From positions 2,456,350-2,520,349 of the forward strand of contig RPFO01000299.1 of the NCBI GenBank assembly GCA_009746045.1: a DNA stretch of 64,000 nucleotides. Direction: 5' to 3'. The number at the start of each line of letters is the position of its first letter. Position 1 is the first letter of the stretch. The notes under the pieces are model-generated. The model saw nothing but the letters and a program-made list of their open reading frames with translations. It had not been told where the DNA came from and made no database searches. Below are positions 1 through 11,329 of the stretch, piece after piece. Source of the stretch: Mesostigma viride (lineage: Eukaryota; Streptophyta; Mesostigmatophyceae; Mesostigmatales; Mesostigmataceae). The position numbers were made by a program, and so were the translations under genes.

Positions 1-217
1 GGCGAGTAAGAAGGTCGTTGGGTCCAAGCAACCAGTTTATTGGTGATGGATTAATGTATGTGGCGCATGTGTGCAAGTCTGCCTGTGTTTGTGTGGGATT
101 GTATGCATGTGCACGTGTGCTCGTGGGTGTGTGCACATTTGTGTGCATGTGTGTTCTGACGACGATGTGTGTGTTAGTGTGTGCGCATGTGTTAGCGTGC
201 ATGTGCGCACGTGGGTG

Positions 218-806
218 TGTACATGTGTGCATGTGTGCATGTGTGCATGTGTGCATGTGTGCGTGTGTGCGTGTGTGCATGTGTGCATGTGTGCGTGTGT
301 GCGTGTGTGCGTGTGTGCGTGTGTGCGTGTGTGCGTGTGTGCGTGTGTGCGTGTGTGCGTGTGTGCGTGTGTGCGTGTGTGCGTGTGTGCGTGTGTGCGT
401 GTGTGCGTGTGTGCGTGTGTGCGTGTGTGCGTGTGTGCGTGTGTGCGTGTGTGCGTGTGTGCGTGTGTGCGTGTGTGCGTGTGTGCGTGTGTGCGTGTGT
501 GCGTGTGTGCGTGTGTGCGTGTGTGCGTGTGTGCGTGTGTGCGTGTGTGCGTGTGTGCGTGTGTGCGTGTGTGCGTGTGTGCGTGTGTGCGTGTGTGCGT
601 GTGTGCGTGTGTGCGTGTGTGCGTGTGTGCGTGTGTGCGTGTGTGCGTGTGTGCGTGTGTGCGTGTGTGCGTGTGTGCGTGTGTGCGTGTGTGCGTGTGT
701 GCGTGTGTGCGTGTGTGCGTGTGTGCGTGTGTGCGTGTGTGCGTGTGTGCATGCGTGCATGTGTGCATGTGTGCATGTGTGCATGTGTGTATGTGTGTGC
801 GTGTGT
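218..806. repeat. (TGTGCG)n hexamer array
   Basis: The core (about 290-750) is uninterrupted TGTGCG; the edges contain TGTGCA variants. The unit is a strict pyrimidine-purine alternation rich in CG and TG steps, the classic Z-DNA-prone pattern. All frames stay open on both strands, so long Cys/Val or His/Thr reading frames here are artefacts. A second array of the same unit is at 27,940-28,425. Confidence 0.97.
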
Positions 807-1938
807 GCATGTGTGTGTGAACATTTGTGTGCATGTGTAGTATGTGGGCGTGTGTGTGTGAACATTTGCGTGCATGTGCAGTATGTGGGCGTGTGTGTGT
901 GTGCATGTGTGTGTGCTGGGGGGTAGGATGGATAGGGAAAACAAAGAGTGAAAAATGCAAGGTGTGGGGGAGTTCAATGTTTCACCTCGCGGCAAAAGTC
1001 ATTGTGCCTGCCGCGTGTATTGACAAGCAGCTGTGGGCACGGTTGCAGCAAGTGAGTACACGCCAAGGGCCTAGACGGTTCATGCACTAGCACACAGCCA
1101 ATGGGACGAAACATCTGCACATATAACTTGGGTTCATCAATTCTGCACATTACCGGCTTGGGTTCATCAACTGAATTCTGCACCTTACACTTGCATGGCT
1201 CATGGTTTCAATCGCTGCTCAATTGACAGAAAATGCACAGGCCATCAACATTCAGATATGTTAATCCTGAAAAGTGACCTTCCACACCAGGAGAATGAAG
1301 GTCGATGCTGCTTTGACGCATGAGCCTAATCCACGTGCTCTCGGAGGTCTCCACCTCGGCAGGAGCACCTGCAGGCGTCGTGGCTCGCTTACCTCAAGCA
1401 ATATGCGCATGCTGAAAGCTACCGGGGTCTATGCAGAGTTACATTATCGGCCCGGACAAAGCACATTTTTCTCGGCAACGAAGCTCTGAGCAGCGCTATA
1501 TTGTCGTGGCCGGACTTCAATGTCGCCATTAAAATGTCAAAAGCTGTTTGATTCGTCCAAGGAAAATGCGTGCATGGTAGACAGATAATAAGATGCCCGG
1601 GCGTATAGACATGACAAGCAACTGCTTAGATGGCGCTCCTCGCGTTTTCCCTCGACTCAGTTCGTAATGGCGCCTAATCCAATGCAGCAAATGCACATGG
1701 GTGTGACCAGAATACAGAGCCTAGTGCACGCGGCATTATTGTTTGGTCTGTCGCACAATTGCTGTTGTGTTTGCAATTATTCTGCTCGCTAAGATGCAGG
1801 ATTAACTTCGGCTTGATTTCTTAATTACCCTCGTGTGCAGGTCATACGGCTGACATTCCTCTAGCTTTCGTACAGTAGCCATGGCTGAATTTTGCTTCCA
1901 GGTACTGAACAAGTGAACACGGCCTGCACCTCGACCCC

Positions 1939-2060
1939 CGAAGACGTAAAGGCATTACGTCGGAGTTTACGTACAGATCTGGAATAAAAAAACAGATCTG
2001 CATATACGCCTAGCCATCTGTATTTTTCGGGCCCTAACTTTACAGATCTGTCAAAAGCCC
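1939..2060. repeat. 122-bp terminal inverted repeat, copy A
   Basis: Reverse complement of 20,100-20,221 and direct copy of 29,573-29,694. It contains several CAGATCTG palindromes and ends CTGTCAAAAGCCC, after which copies A and B diverge. That divergence marks the element end. Confidence 0.85.
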
Positions 2061-4724
2061 TACAATATAATTATCCATCTGGCCGTGTACAGGCAAAGAT
2101 CCCCGAAGTAACTTACTGAAACGTATCTTACAGCATCGGATCACTGGCACCTAATCTACAGGTGGTAGATTACCAACCAAGACCCGTCGCGGTAATTTAC
2201 TCTGTCGGTAATGTACTACCAAAGATGTGCAGTCGTAACGTTACTCTTACTTACGGCTAGTAAAATTACTACGTAGGATGATAGGTAGTAATGATTACGG
2301 CGTTGGATCTCACGCCTCGTATCTAGGTAGTAAGATAAGACCTCGTAATTTACGCCTCGGATCCTTTTTACTACCCTCGGACGAAAAGTATAGTGTTATG
2401 ACCCAGATATTGCACAAGTGTATGGAAAAGACTTCTTGTATTAAAATACGTTTACTGAGAGTGGAAAACACGGTGCGGCCAACACTGGGCGCAGTCTACC
2501 ATAGCCAACACTGGGCCAGGGCAAATGACAATGCCAACACTGGGCAGGGTCACACGACCAACACTGGGTCGGGGCCACACACGGCTAGCAAGCAAAACAA
2601 CTCTAGGCACACAAAGTAGTGGCGGCTAATGCATTATGCACCGTTGATTTACATCTGACGGCACTGCAGCTTAGCGTCTCTACAACCACGGAAAGAACAC
2701 TAGATAATAACGACTTTGCAGCCTGTAATCTATTGTCCACATCATGGTACATTGTGTGTGTGGTCTGATAGGCTCAAAGTCCTATCGCCTCCAGGGCGGC
2801 ACCACAAACTGCGGACCTGATCTGATCCGGAGAGAGCCGATGTAAATTACGGCACCTGTAACGGTGCTGACAGGTAACGCTTGCTGTATTCCGAGCAACA
2901 TCATTCGGATTTTAGTACACTCAAACATTGTATATGATATTAAGTTAGTCAACGACCTGTGGGTGCAATTAATAGGGATGCAAACCCAACAACAAGTCGT
3001 GTAAATAAACACCTAGCTGACGGCGTCAATTTTCCCCGCATATAATGCGTGATACCATAATGCGTGACAAAAGTAGAGAAACATCGCTAGATATTTGACA
3101 AACGGTCTACCAGGTAACGGTTAAGAGAGGTAGGGCGCGAAGTTGAAAGTTTGGAACGGCACTGTCGTCATGCGGCTATTTCACGGCATCATAACGGCCT
3201 TTATTTCAGTTATGTTCAGTTCAGTTTATTCCCACGCCGGTTCCCTAGCCTTGCCCGTACCGGCTTCGGAATAAACGGATGCCGGAACCGTATCCTTGTT
3301 CCAATTTTTAACAGGCAGGTACTACTTATATAAAGCCCGAACTAAGAGCTCTTTTGTAGAATGTTCTCACTGCCTAATTGCTTTAGTGACTTTGCGTTAA
3401 TAATTGTCGGCTGTCAGTCTGTCAGCCAACAATCAGAAATCGTTGTCGCACTTTATAACCTGCTCCAATGGTTGTCCGGCAAAGGCAGGACCAAGCGTTT
3501 TCTAGGGTCTGGCAGGACGGCGGTTTTTTAAATGCCTGTGGCTTTCATTGGTGAATACTAGTTACTGTACCTGTAAATTTATCGGCAGTTTGCGGCTCCG
3601 ACCGTTCTAAAAGGCTTTGAGACAAGTAGTAACCAGTGGAAAGGTAAGATGTCATGACAATACGGAAGATCGCTTGGCTGGAATCACTCGAGACATTCCG
3701 CCTGCCGCTGGCTACGGATGTGACCTAGTCGCAATCTTTTTTTTTGCGCAAATTCAAAAAAACGCGTCTGACGTAGCCCTAGCCGTTGTTCGCAGTCAAG
3801 TCAGTGCTGGGGCTAGCGGGCAGTGAGGGCACATACACGCTAGCTCGAGCGATGGGGCAACCGATTTCCATACGTAACCAATGAATGCAACCACCGAATA
3901 ACAAGCGCTGCAGGTGTGGCAGCAGGGGTGGCAGCGAGAACCGCACTAGAAGCGGTTCTAGTAGCGACGACATGTGAGTGACATAAGTAACGGAGAATAA
4001 ACAGAGCGAGATTCTGGAGCTATCCAAAACCTACAAGGCCGTCATGGACAGGCTGTGATCGAAGAGGAATGGAGCCGGGAAAATGAGCAACTGCGTAGCT
4101 GAGCAAGGATACTTATGAGAATTGCTTGGCAGGTTGCATTGGAAGGCCCATAGACCGCAAAAGCGGCATTCTGAGCAAAAGCTGGTTTCTTAGTATAGCA
4201 TGAACTCTGAATACTTGATTTCTTGTCCTCTTACATGCGTGGTCAAGTTCATGAAGATGACCATCATGAAGTACCGTCCTTGGGCATTTTTGTGCGTACA
4301 TGCCCGTTTGTTGTCAAAGCACGTCCATGCAGACCTGAATCCCATGCAAGCCCCAAGCGTCAATTGCGACTATCTTTGCAAAGGAAAAGCATCTAGACGT
4401 GTTCTGATGAAGCCAGTAAGGTCAAATGTTTCATGGTGCTTCCTCATAAGCCACATAGTAGATTAGATACTAACTTGGTTGGTCCATGCGTGAGTATGTG
4501 CATGTTGTCATCAGTTTGCTACCTACTTTTTAATTACCTTGCCTACTTACTAGCTTTGTTATTGAAGGTATTTTCCTAATTTTGCACTGGAATTCATTCC
4601 TTACATCACTACTATTCTTTCTCCCCTTTGCAATCGCAACAGGAGGGACGGAATGTTATCTTCTCCGCGGTCATGAGGTTGTCCCTTCTGCGTGGTAAGT
4701 GTCATAAAGTTGATTAGTCCCTTG
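2061..4724. other. No gene recognised
   Basis: Only short scattered reading frames without recognisable domains. The stretch at 2,150-2,380 is rich in GTAGTAA/TTTACG-like words. It holds the CCAACACTGGG repeats described separately. I see no RNA gene. Confidence 0.5.
2479..2568. repeat. Four CCAACACTGGG motifs
   Basis: Exact copies start at 2,479, 2,505, 2,534 and 2,558, spaced 24-29 bp, with unlike spacers. The core is an imperfect inverted repeat (GCCAACACTGGGC at two copies). It could be a decayed minisatellite or a protein-binding array; nothing nearby decides. Confidence 0.8.
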
Positions 4725-5300
4725 GTCCCTCACTTGCTCCTTGCTTCCTTGCATGCTTGCTTGCTGAGTTCGATAAACCCCTTGCTTCCTTGCATGCTTG
4801 TTTCCGTCTTTGCGTGCTTGCTTGCTTCTTTGCGTGGTTGCTTTCTTCCTTGATTAGGCCCTTGCTTGGTTGTTTAGCCGCTTGCTGAATTTGATTAGTT
4901 CCTTGCTTTATTCCCTTGCTTCCTTGCATGCGTGCTTCCTGAATGTAATTAGTCCCTTGCTTCCTTTCTTAGTCCCATGCTTCCTTTGTAAGCCACTCTT
5001 CCTCGCATGCTTGCTGAATTTAATTAATGCCTTGCTTCCTTTGATATGACCTTGCCTACTTGGTTAGGCCGTTCCTTCCCTGCATGCTTGACCACTTGCT
5101 GAATGGAATCAGTCCCCTGATTCCTTTGTTAGGCCCTTGCTTCCTTTGTTAGCCCCTCTTCCTTGCATGCTTGCAATTGCTTGCTTGCTGAATCTAATCA
5201 GTCCCTTGCTTCCTTTGTTACGCCCTTGCTTCCTTATTTAGCCACTCTCGTCCTTGCGCGCATGTACGCTTGCTTGCTGAATTCAATTAGTCCCTTGCCC
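4725..5300. repeat. Degenerate CTTGCTTCCTTGCATG tandem repeats
   Basis: About ten imperfect units built from CCCTTGCTTCC, CTTGCATGCTTG and GCTGAATTTAATTAGTC, strongly diverged from each other. It reads as an old minisatellite. Open frames over it are compositional. Confidence 0.8.
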
Positions 5301-5305
5301 TGAAG

Positions 5306-5345
5306 AAATTTAGTCTAGTTACCCTGGAGCTTCACAGTTAATAAA
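5306..5345 (+). mobile_element. Relic matching the end of the DIRS-like element
   Basis: Contains TTACCCTGGAGCTTCACAG followed by TTAATAA. This closely matches the end of the B repeats of the tyrosine-recombinase element (62,393-62,426 and 62,939-62,972). No coding sequence of that element is next to it, so this would be a terminal fragment. Confidence 0.5.
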
Positions 5346-5815
5346 CGTGTTTTCCCTTTTTCAATGCATCGGTCATATGCAATGTCGTGGTTTCTTGGTC
5401 TTGCACATCTCAATAATGGCGGTGCTAGGCTTTCACTTGGGTCACCCTTTCAATGTTTTGTACCAGTCAGAAGTATCTTTTTTTATGCCGAGCATGATGT
5501 TGTTTGCTATGCCTGTGGTCTGGTTAGGTGTACATGTGCACATGCTGCAGCCCAGCGTTTCTAATCATGGTCCTGTTTAATGCCTTTTTTCCCCCTTCCT
5601 GGTTTATGCGTGCAGGTAAATGTGCAACGAAGCACAGTTTGGCAGAGTATATGAAGAACCAAATGATCTACAAGATCTGCCAAACGATGAAGAAACAATC
5701 CTCTTTTTGTTGTGATTTATTTTTTGCCTATGAATAAAAGATTTTTTAAATAATATTTATCAATGTAATAAATGCACTGATTGTGAGTCATGCCCCTGTT
5801 GTAATCATCTTGCAT
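5346..5815. other. No confident gene
   Basis: A 77-codon open frame (5,347-5,580) is hydrophobic but has no recognisable domain and no homologous copy in the window. An A/T-rich stretch with AATAAA-type words follows at 5,730-5,775. Confidence 0.4.
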
Positions 5816-5819
5816 GGTC

Positions 5820-6245
5820 GTATTTCTGTTGGTCCCTGATAACACCATTTTTTTGTCCCAGAATGGCTGGAGAATTCGCCTGTGCATGTTCTTGATTTTC
5901 TTGAGATTCTACTCGTTTTTTTGTCCTGAGATTTTCTTGAGATTCTACTCGTTTTTTTGTCCTGAGATTGTCCTGAGATTGTCCTGAGATTTTCACTACA
6001 AAGTCAAAATCTCAAGACCTGAGTTTTTCACCAGAAATCTCAGGACCCGAGGTGTGCACTTACCAGATTTTGTGAAGACGAAAAAAATCAGGAAAAATCA
6101 GGGCAATCTCAGGAAAAATTAAGAAAAATCTCAAGACAATCTCAAGATATCTCAGGATTTCTCAGGATTTCTCAGGATTTCTCAGGATTTCTCAAAAAAA
6201 AACTCAGGACGATATCAAGAAATATCAGGACGAATTTTTTCCGAC
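5820..6245. repeat. Short tandem repeats of TCTCAGGATT type
   Basis: Contains tandem TTCTCAGGATT units (6,150-6,195) and repeated GTCCTGAGATT / TTCTTGAGATTCTACTCG blocks (5,890-5,990). It abuts the truncated 5' LTR at 6,255 and resembles in style the repeat-filled element at 15,610-16,103. It may be the sequence that removed the first 85 bp of that LTR. Confidence 0.6.
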
Positions 6246-6254
6246 TTCCTAGTG

Positions 6255-6714
6255 TACCGGGACACTATTGTCCTCGTAACAGTACTGTGGTACATTGGGT
6301 GCCTTTGGGCGCCGCGCCGCGTACTTTATTAGTGGTCCTTATCCTTTGGTAGAATGTAGTGGACCAGCGTGTATCTGTAGGCGAGGGCCAGGTCGGCCCG
6401 AGCGTGTTGGACCGTTGGTGACCATTTATGCACGTTCTACCCCTCGTGTGTGCACTCGGCGTGTGTTAAAAATGAATTAACACATATAGGCTTGGGTCAC
6501 GGCAGTGTAGTTGTGTTTCCTTCCTCTATTCCTGGAGTAAACGGGTTGTGTAAATGGCTTATGGCGTATTATAGTAACACTTACGTCAATGCATTGAGAT
6601 CTGGATCGTCTCGTTCGTCTTTCGCTAGGGGTTTAACTAGAGGTGGCTTGACTAGTTTAGGTAGCATCAGGCCAGGTAGAGGTAGAGGTAGTGGTAGATA
6701 CCCGAGGCGTAACA
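6255..6714 (+). repeat. 5' LTR, truncated
   Basis: Matches 18,266-18,723 with a 2-bp length difference near 6,469. Ends GGCGTAACA. The first 85 bp of the intact 3' LTR are missing here. Confidence 0.93.
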
Positions 6715-6715
6715 A

Positions 6716-6727
6716 TGGACTCGGAGG
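6716..6727 (+). other. Primer-binding site (TGGACTCGGAGG)
   Basis: It starts one base after the 5' LTR with TGG, as expected for pairing to a tRNA 3' CCA end. The tRNA species cannot be named from this sequence. Confidence 0.6.
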
Positions 6728-7227
6728 AATTTTAGGTAGAGAGCCAGACGACGATCCCCTGCAACATACGTCATTGAATCAACCCTTCCGCGTCCGGGAA
6801 AATGAAGACGACACCTACTTGACAGGTAATGGGCGGGTCGCCTGCAAGCTGGGGGGGTAGTGCTGCCCGATTCGGGACACGCCCAGCCTAGAAGATAGAC
6901 CTGCTCAAAGCGGAAAATCCTTTTATAGATAGCTCCTTTCCCTCGTTTTGTTTTCCTTAGACATGTTGTTTACTGTCGTAGATAGGTGATGGTTTCGGTT
7001 CGGCGTTAGGGAGACGATTAGCGTCTTGGTAGGTTCCACCTTTTCCTTCGTGCTGCTGTTCATTAGACGGCCGCACCCGCAGAAATTCACTGGGTCGCTG
7101 ACTTTAGGACTACGAGCGCTGGACCATTGCCGCCCTCGTCATTTCGGTGATCCAGATAACCCAGCTAAGTCGACTCCTACCCCTTCCACTCCTATCGTGA
7201 CTACTCAAGACCACAAGGTGCGTTACC

Positions 7228-7554
7228 ATGAGCCAGCGGCGATCTTTTACTGCTCCTTCCCATTCTTCTAGCGATAATAGTCTAGCTAAATATTACGTAG
7301 TGATTACGCCTCAATGGTCCTCCATTTTCCTTTCTTGGTCCGACGCTAGGAAGATAGTCCAGAACCGTGTATACAACGTAATTAGGTATAAGAAATTTAT
7401 GACCTTCGAAGAAGCTCAGCAGTTCCTTATAGACCATAGCCAATCAGATTTAGGCCTGCACGTACGCCCTATTCCTCATGGTCGTCCTCCTGTAGAAGCT
7501 CTAGTCTTTGCTACCCTCCTTCTTCTCCCCCTAAACGGGCTGCATCTCATCTAG
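7228..7554 (+). CDS. Leader ORF with RNase H1 N-terminal / viroplasmin-like domain
   Basis: A 108-residue frame between the 5' LTR and gag. Residues about 26-71 run KYYVVITP, then SIFLSWSDARKIV, then YKKFMTFEEAQQFL. This matches the pattern of the RNase H1 N-terminal hybrid-binding domain, also called viroplasmin (YYvV..G..pGIy.sW.e......kkF.t.eeA..Fl). In cellular RNase H1 and caulimovirus P6 the domain binds RNA-DNA hybrid or RNA. Here it stands alone, without the catalytic RNase H, ahead of gag. It could assist reverse transcription or RNA packaging (inference). The last 25 residues are low-complexity. Domain identity is by eye only. Confidence 0.6.
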   Translation: MSQRRSFTAPSHSSSDNSLAKYYVVITPQWSSIFLSWSDARKIVQNRVYNVIRYKKFMTFEEAQQFLIDHSQSDLGLHVRPIPHGRPPVEALVFATLLLLPLNGLHLI

Positions 7555-7714
7555 CTTAGATACTCCTCTCACCTTAGAGTTCGGTTCCCTATCCATTACT
7601 GTTGTCAAAAAGGATTGATCTTAATTGTGTCCTTGCTTCAGACATTCGAATTCAAGGTTTTTCCTTTTTCCCTTGTTGCTTTCAGTAGATTCCTATTCCT
7701 TTACTTAGTTAAAG

Positions 7715-9463
7715 ATGGATCCAGTGGGTGGTAATATGTCGCCTATACCTACCAACACTCCTACTATGAATAATAATAATAATACTAACAACCATAACAA
7801 CACTCGTGGTAACCGACGGGACTCACTTGAAACGGTGCACCATCTCACTCCTCAAGGTAATCTGCGTACCTCACCTCCTTCTCTTGTTACTGGTGGTCGC
7901 CGTCGTCCCTCACTTACCCCTCCTACCTATGAACAACGTATGCAAGTCAGATTTAGTGATGACCCTTCCCTTATACCTTGAACCAGGCCCCTGCCCCTCC
8001 TGCAACCTTGGCTCAACCCTCCAGCAGGTCCTCACTAACTAACAATGCTTCTAGGCCTCCTTCCCACCCTGTGCCTTCCATGCCTGCTTTTAACACGGGT
8101 CGTACCTCTGCCCCTGTCGGCCCTTCTGGGCGCCCTAGTGCAGTTCCCTTTTACCCACCTGCTTCCTGGTCCTACCCTGAGACGGCCTATGAGGCAGCCC
8201 AGGTCCCTACCCGTGTGGCTGATTTAGAAGTTAATAGTGATTTCAGCACCATGCCTCTAGATGACAGAAATTATGACCATTTTGCCTACTCCTCTCTTCG
8301 TGAGCAATATACTGTACCTTTCTCCTATGGGCACCAGCCTGAAACGGTGGCCCCTTCTAGACCCCTACCCAAGACTTTTCCTCTTCCTTCCTTCTATCCC
8401 GCTTATGTAGCAGTGGAAGATAGTGGCCCTATGGGAAAAACTGACTCTTCTAATCCCCCTAAGCCCCCTGCTCTTCCCCTCTTTGCTAACCTTCCCAAGC
8501 TGGATGTCAAGTCTACCCCTCAACAGTTTTTCACTTTATTATGTTGCTTACCCAGAACACAGAGTCGTGGCAGAATCATAATAGATGGCGTCTCTCTGAT
8601 GCTGTATTAGTTCCTCACTATCTTACAACCTGCATTACTCCTGAGCTTGCTAACCTCATTCAGTGTGAGTCTTTGGCCTCTCATGCCTACCCTAACTCTG
8701 TAGCAGAATTGTTTAAGCGTTTAGAGAACCATTTAGTCCCTCCTGATTCAGATTGGCAGGATAGATTAGCCTTTGGTACCTTGCAGCAGGGTACTAAATC
8801 ATTTAAGGAGTATATGAAAGAGTTTGATGCTCAGATGGTACGAATTAGGGATTTGTCGGGTGCAGAAGTACGTGCTCGCTTCCTCCAAGGCCTCAGTAGA
8901 CCTTTATTACGTGAAGTCAAGCGCCAGTTCTCTGCCTACCGTTTTACTGATCTGCCCCTCAAGCATGTGCGCCAGCATCTCTTGCGAGTAGCAGATTTCT
9001 TCACCACTCCTTCTCTCCTACCCGTTCCCGTATTAATAATATTATCCTTACCCCTGAGGAGGAGAACTCCTATGTAGAAGAATTAGATATCTGCGTTGCT
9101 GATCTTTCAGCTCTTGATGTCTCTCATATCACATGCTATCATTGTAAGGAAGTAGGTCATCTTAAACGTGAGTGCCCCAAGTTCCTTTCGGGTGCTCCCC
9201 CTCATCCCGACGCTCGCCCTCCTCGTACCCCTCAGCGTGCTCCTATTCGTCCTACTTCAGGACGCATTCCCTCAGCTACCCCTAGTAGGCTGAATGCTGT
9301 GCAGGCAGGACCCCCAGGGTTCCCCTATGATAATCAGGCTCCCGCACCCTCTTCGCTCCCTCGTGACCCTCCAGCAGTGGCTTTTTCGCCAGGGTCTTCT
9401 TCGGGGTTAGTTCCTATGGATTTGGGGGGGAGGGGGAACAGTAGGCCTGTCAGCCGGGGGTAA
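7715..9463 (+). pseudogene. gag: Gypsy gag (capsid and CCHC nucleocapsid), frame-broken
   Basis: Starts at 7,715 with an Asn-rich N-terminus, then a Pro-rich stretch (8,000-8,480). A capsid-like region follows at about 8,541-9,005, with LAFGTLQQGTKSFKEYMKEF and RARFLQGLSRPLLREV, typical of retrotransposon gag. A zinc knuckle CYHCKEVGHLKREC (CX2CX4HX4C) begins at 9,134, and the frame stops at 9,461. The coding signal moves through frame 2, 1, 0 and back to 2 (near 7,980, 8,540 and 9,050), so several indels separate the parts. These may be decay or assembly error. Confidence 0.8.
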
Positions 9464-9637
9464 CCTGGACAGGTCCTTAGATAGTACCCCAGATAAAAAT
9501 TTTTGCCTGCCTGTTTTTATAACCTCTGTAGGAGCTGAATCTTCCCTACCACTACGTGTGCGTCCTCTTATGTTCTTGAATGGTGGTTTAACCGTTCCCC
9601 ACACTGTTGTAGACCCTTTCTTGCATGCTGATGAACT

Positions 9638-11329
9638 TTGAATGTCTCTGTGTTGATAGATAGCGGTGCGGCTAGCTCCTTTGTGAGCGAGGCCCTAGTT
9701 AGGCGTTTAGGACTAGTCCCTACCCCTCACACCAAACCTGTCACTGTTCATTATGCTGATGGTCGCACCAGTCATTCCCCGGGTACGGTGTCCCTTCCCC
9801 TGGTCATACAAGGACGTACTGTCAACCTGACGGCCACTATAGGCCCTATCACTACCGCTGATGTATTACTAGGATTAGATTGGCACCAGGATAATAAGAT
9901 TACTATTAATTATGATACCATGGTCATTTGGTTTCCAGATAGCTCTTACTGGGTACCAGAACGTCATTATAGATTGGAAAATTTATCCTTGGTAGATATT
10001 ACTCCTCCTACACCTGTTGATCCTCCTGTAAGACCTATACCTGAAGTATTAATGTCCAATGATGAGTTGCGTTCTGAATTAAAGGAATATGGATATTTAT
10101 TATGTATGTTCCTTCAGTTAGAAGTACAGGAGATACCTATCACTAATAATAGTGTGGATATAGATATAAACACAGTGGATACAATAGGAGTGGGATTTAC
10201 TGAAAATGAAATAGTAAGATACATGGCTGTGATAGATTCCTCAAAAGTTTTTGAAGAAAAGACTCCTTCTTATCCTCCTCCTCGTTCTGTTTTACACCGT
10301 GTAGTTATCAAGGACGGTGCAGTTCCTACGCACTCTCCGATGTATAGAATGGGCCCTACCGAGTTAAAGGAACTAAAACAGATTTTAGTGTCACTATTAG
10401 AAGCAGGATTGATAGAGCCCAGTAACTCTCCCTACTCAGCTGGTGTCCTGTTAGTTCCTAAGCCAAATGGCAAGTTTCGCCTAGTTACTGATTATAGGAA
10501 GTTGAATGATATTACTGTGAAGTCTAAATACCCTCTACCTCGTATTGATGATATATTTAATAAGGTTAAAGGTTCCACTTGTTTCACAGTACTGGATTGC
10601 GCGGATGGTTTTTGGCAGTTGCGGATAGCTCCTGAGGATTGCCATAAAACCGCCTTTGCTACCCCTTTTGGTCATTACCAGTTCAGAGTAGCGGCTATGG
10701 GACTCTGTAACTCGCCTGCCTCTTTTCAAATGTTAATGAATGAAGTGCTTAGACCTGTTATGGGAAATTCTCACCTTCCTCAGGTGTCCTCTGATTTAAA
10801 GGATCCTTCCTTCTCCTCTGTTTCTTTATCTGAGCATGACCGTTCTTGTGCTCAAGCTTACTTAGATGATATTCTTATTTACTCTCCTGATTTTGAAACG
10901 CACCTACGTGATCTAAAGAAAGTATTAGAAATAATGGCTGAAAATTCCTTGTGGGCGCGCCGTGCTTAAGTTCGTTCGGGTAGGAGTGTCCCATTTTTAG
11001 GGCACGTTCTGTCAGATGCCGGGGTCGCTACCGACCCGGGTAAAACTAAGTCAATTCAGGAATGGCCTACCCCTACCGACGTTAAAGGTGTACGTAGTTT
11101 TCTAGGAATTGCTTCTTACTATAGGCGCTTTATCCCGCGTTTCGCAACTATAGCAGCCCCTATTAATCATTTGTTAAAGAAGGATATCCCCTTTGTTTGG
11201 AGTAGTGAATGTCAGTCGGCTTTTCAGTGTCTAAAATCCCTACTCCTTTCCCCTCCTGTACTCATCCTACCGGATACTACTAAACCCTTTGTGGTAGCTA
11301 CAGATGCTAGTAAGGTAGCTATAGGGGGC
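9638..11329 (+). CDS. pol: Gypsy pol part 1: protease, reverse transcriptase, start of RNase H
   Basis: Protease: LIDSGAASSFVSE with catalytic Asp in a DSG motif, then VLLGLDW as the closing motif. Reverse transcriptase: FRLVTDYRKLND, LPRIDDIF, VLDCADGFWQ (motif A), AMGLCNSPASFQ (motif B) and YLDDILIYS (catalytic YxDD). An in-frame TAA at 10,967-10,969 interrupts the region before FLGHVLSDAGV and FLGIASYYRRFIP (thumb/connection). The frame then stays open into RNase H (VATDASKVAIGG), where the hAT element cuts it at 11,329. The stretch 9,464-9,637 holds further protease-upstream coding sequence in another frame. Confidence 0.92.

Larger units (their letters stand above)
1..2060. mobile_element. 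DNA transposon with 122-bp TIR, copy A (right half)
   Basis: This stretch matches 27,881-29,694 almost base for base: the hexamer array, its flank and a terminal segment at 1,939-2,060 that is the reverse complement of 20,100-20,221. Bases 1-160 also match 21,506-21,670. The window therefore starts inside one copy of a family whose full-length copy is at 20,100-29,694. The copies differ by a few substitutions, a short indel near 1,467 and array length. No transposase is recognisable, so the element looks non-autonomous. Long TIRs, and an imperfect 9-bp duplication at the other copy, would suit a Mutator-like element; that class is an inference. Confidence 0.75.

Noticed and set aside
18-995. 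Long Cys/Val/Ala and His/Thr reading frames on both strands
   Set aside because: They are translations of the TGTGCG hexamer, which has no stop in any frame; the same applies at 27,811-28,608.
5347-5580. Hydrophobic 77-codon frame
   Set aside because: No domain, no supporting splice sites or homologue; overlapping frames of similar length exist.
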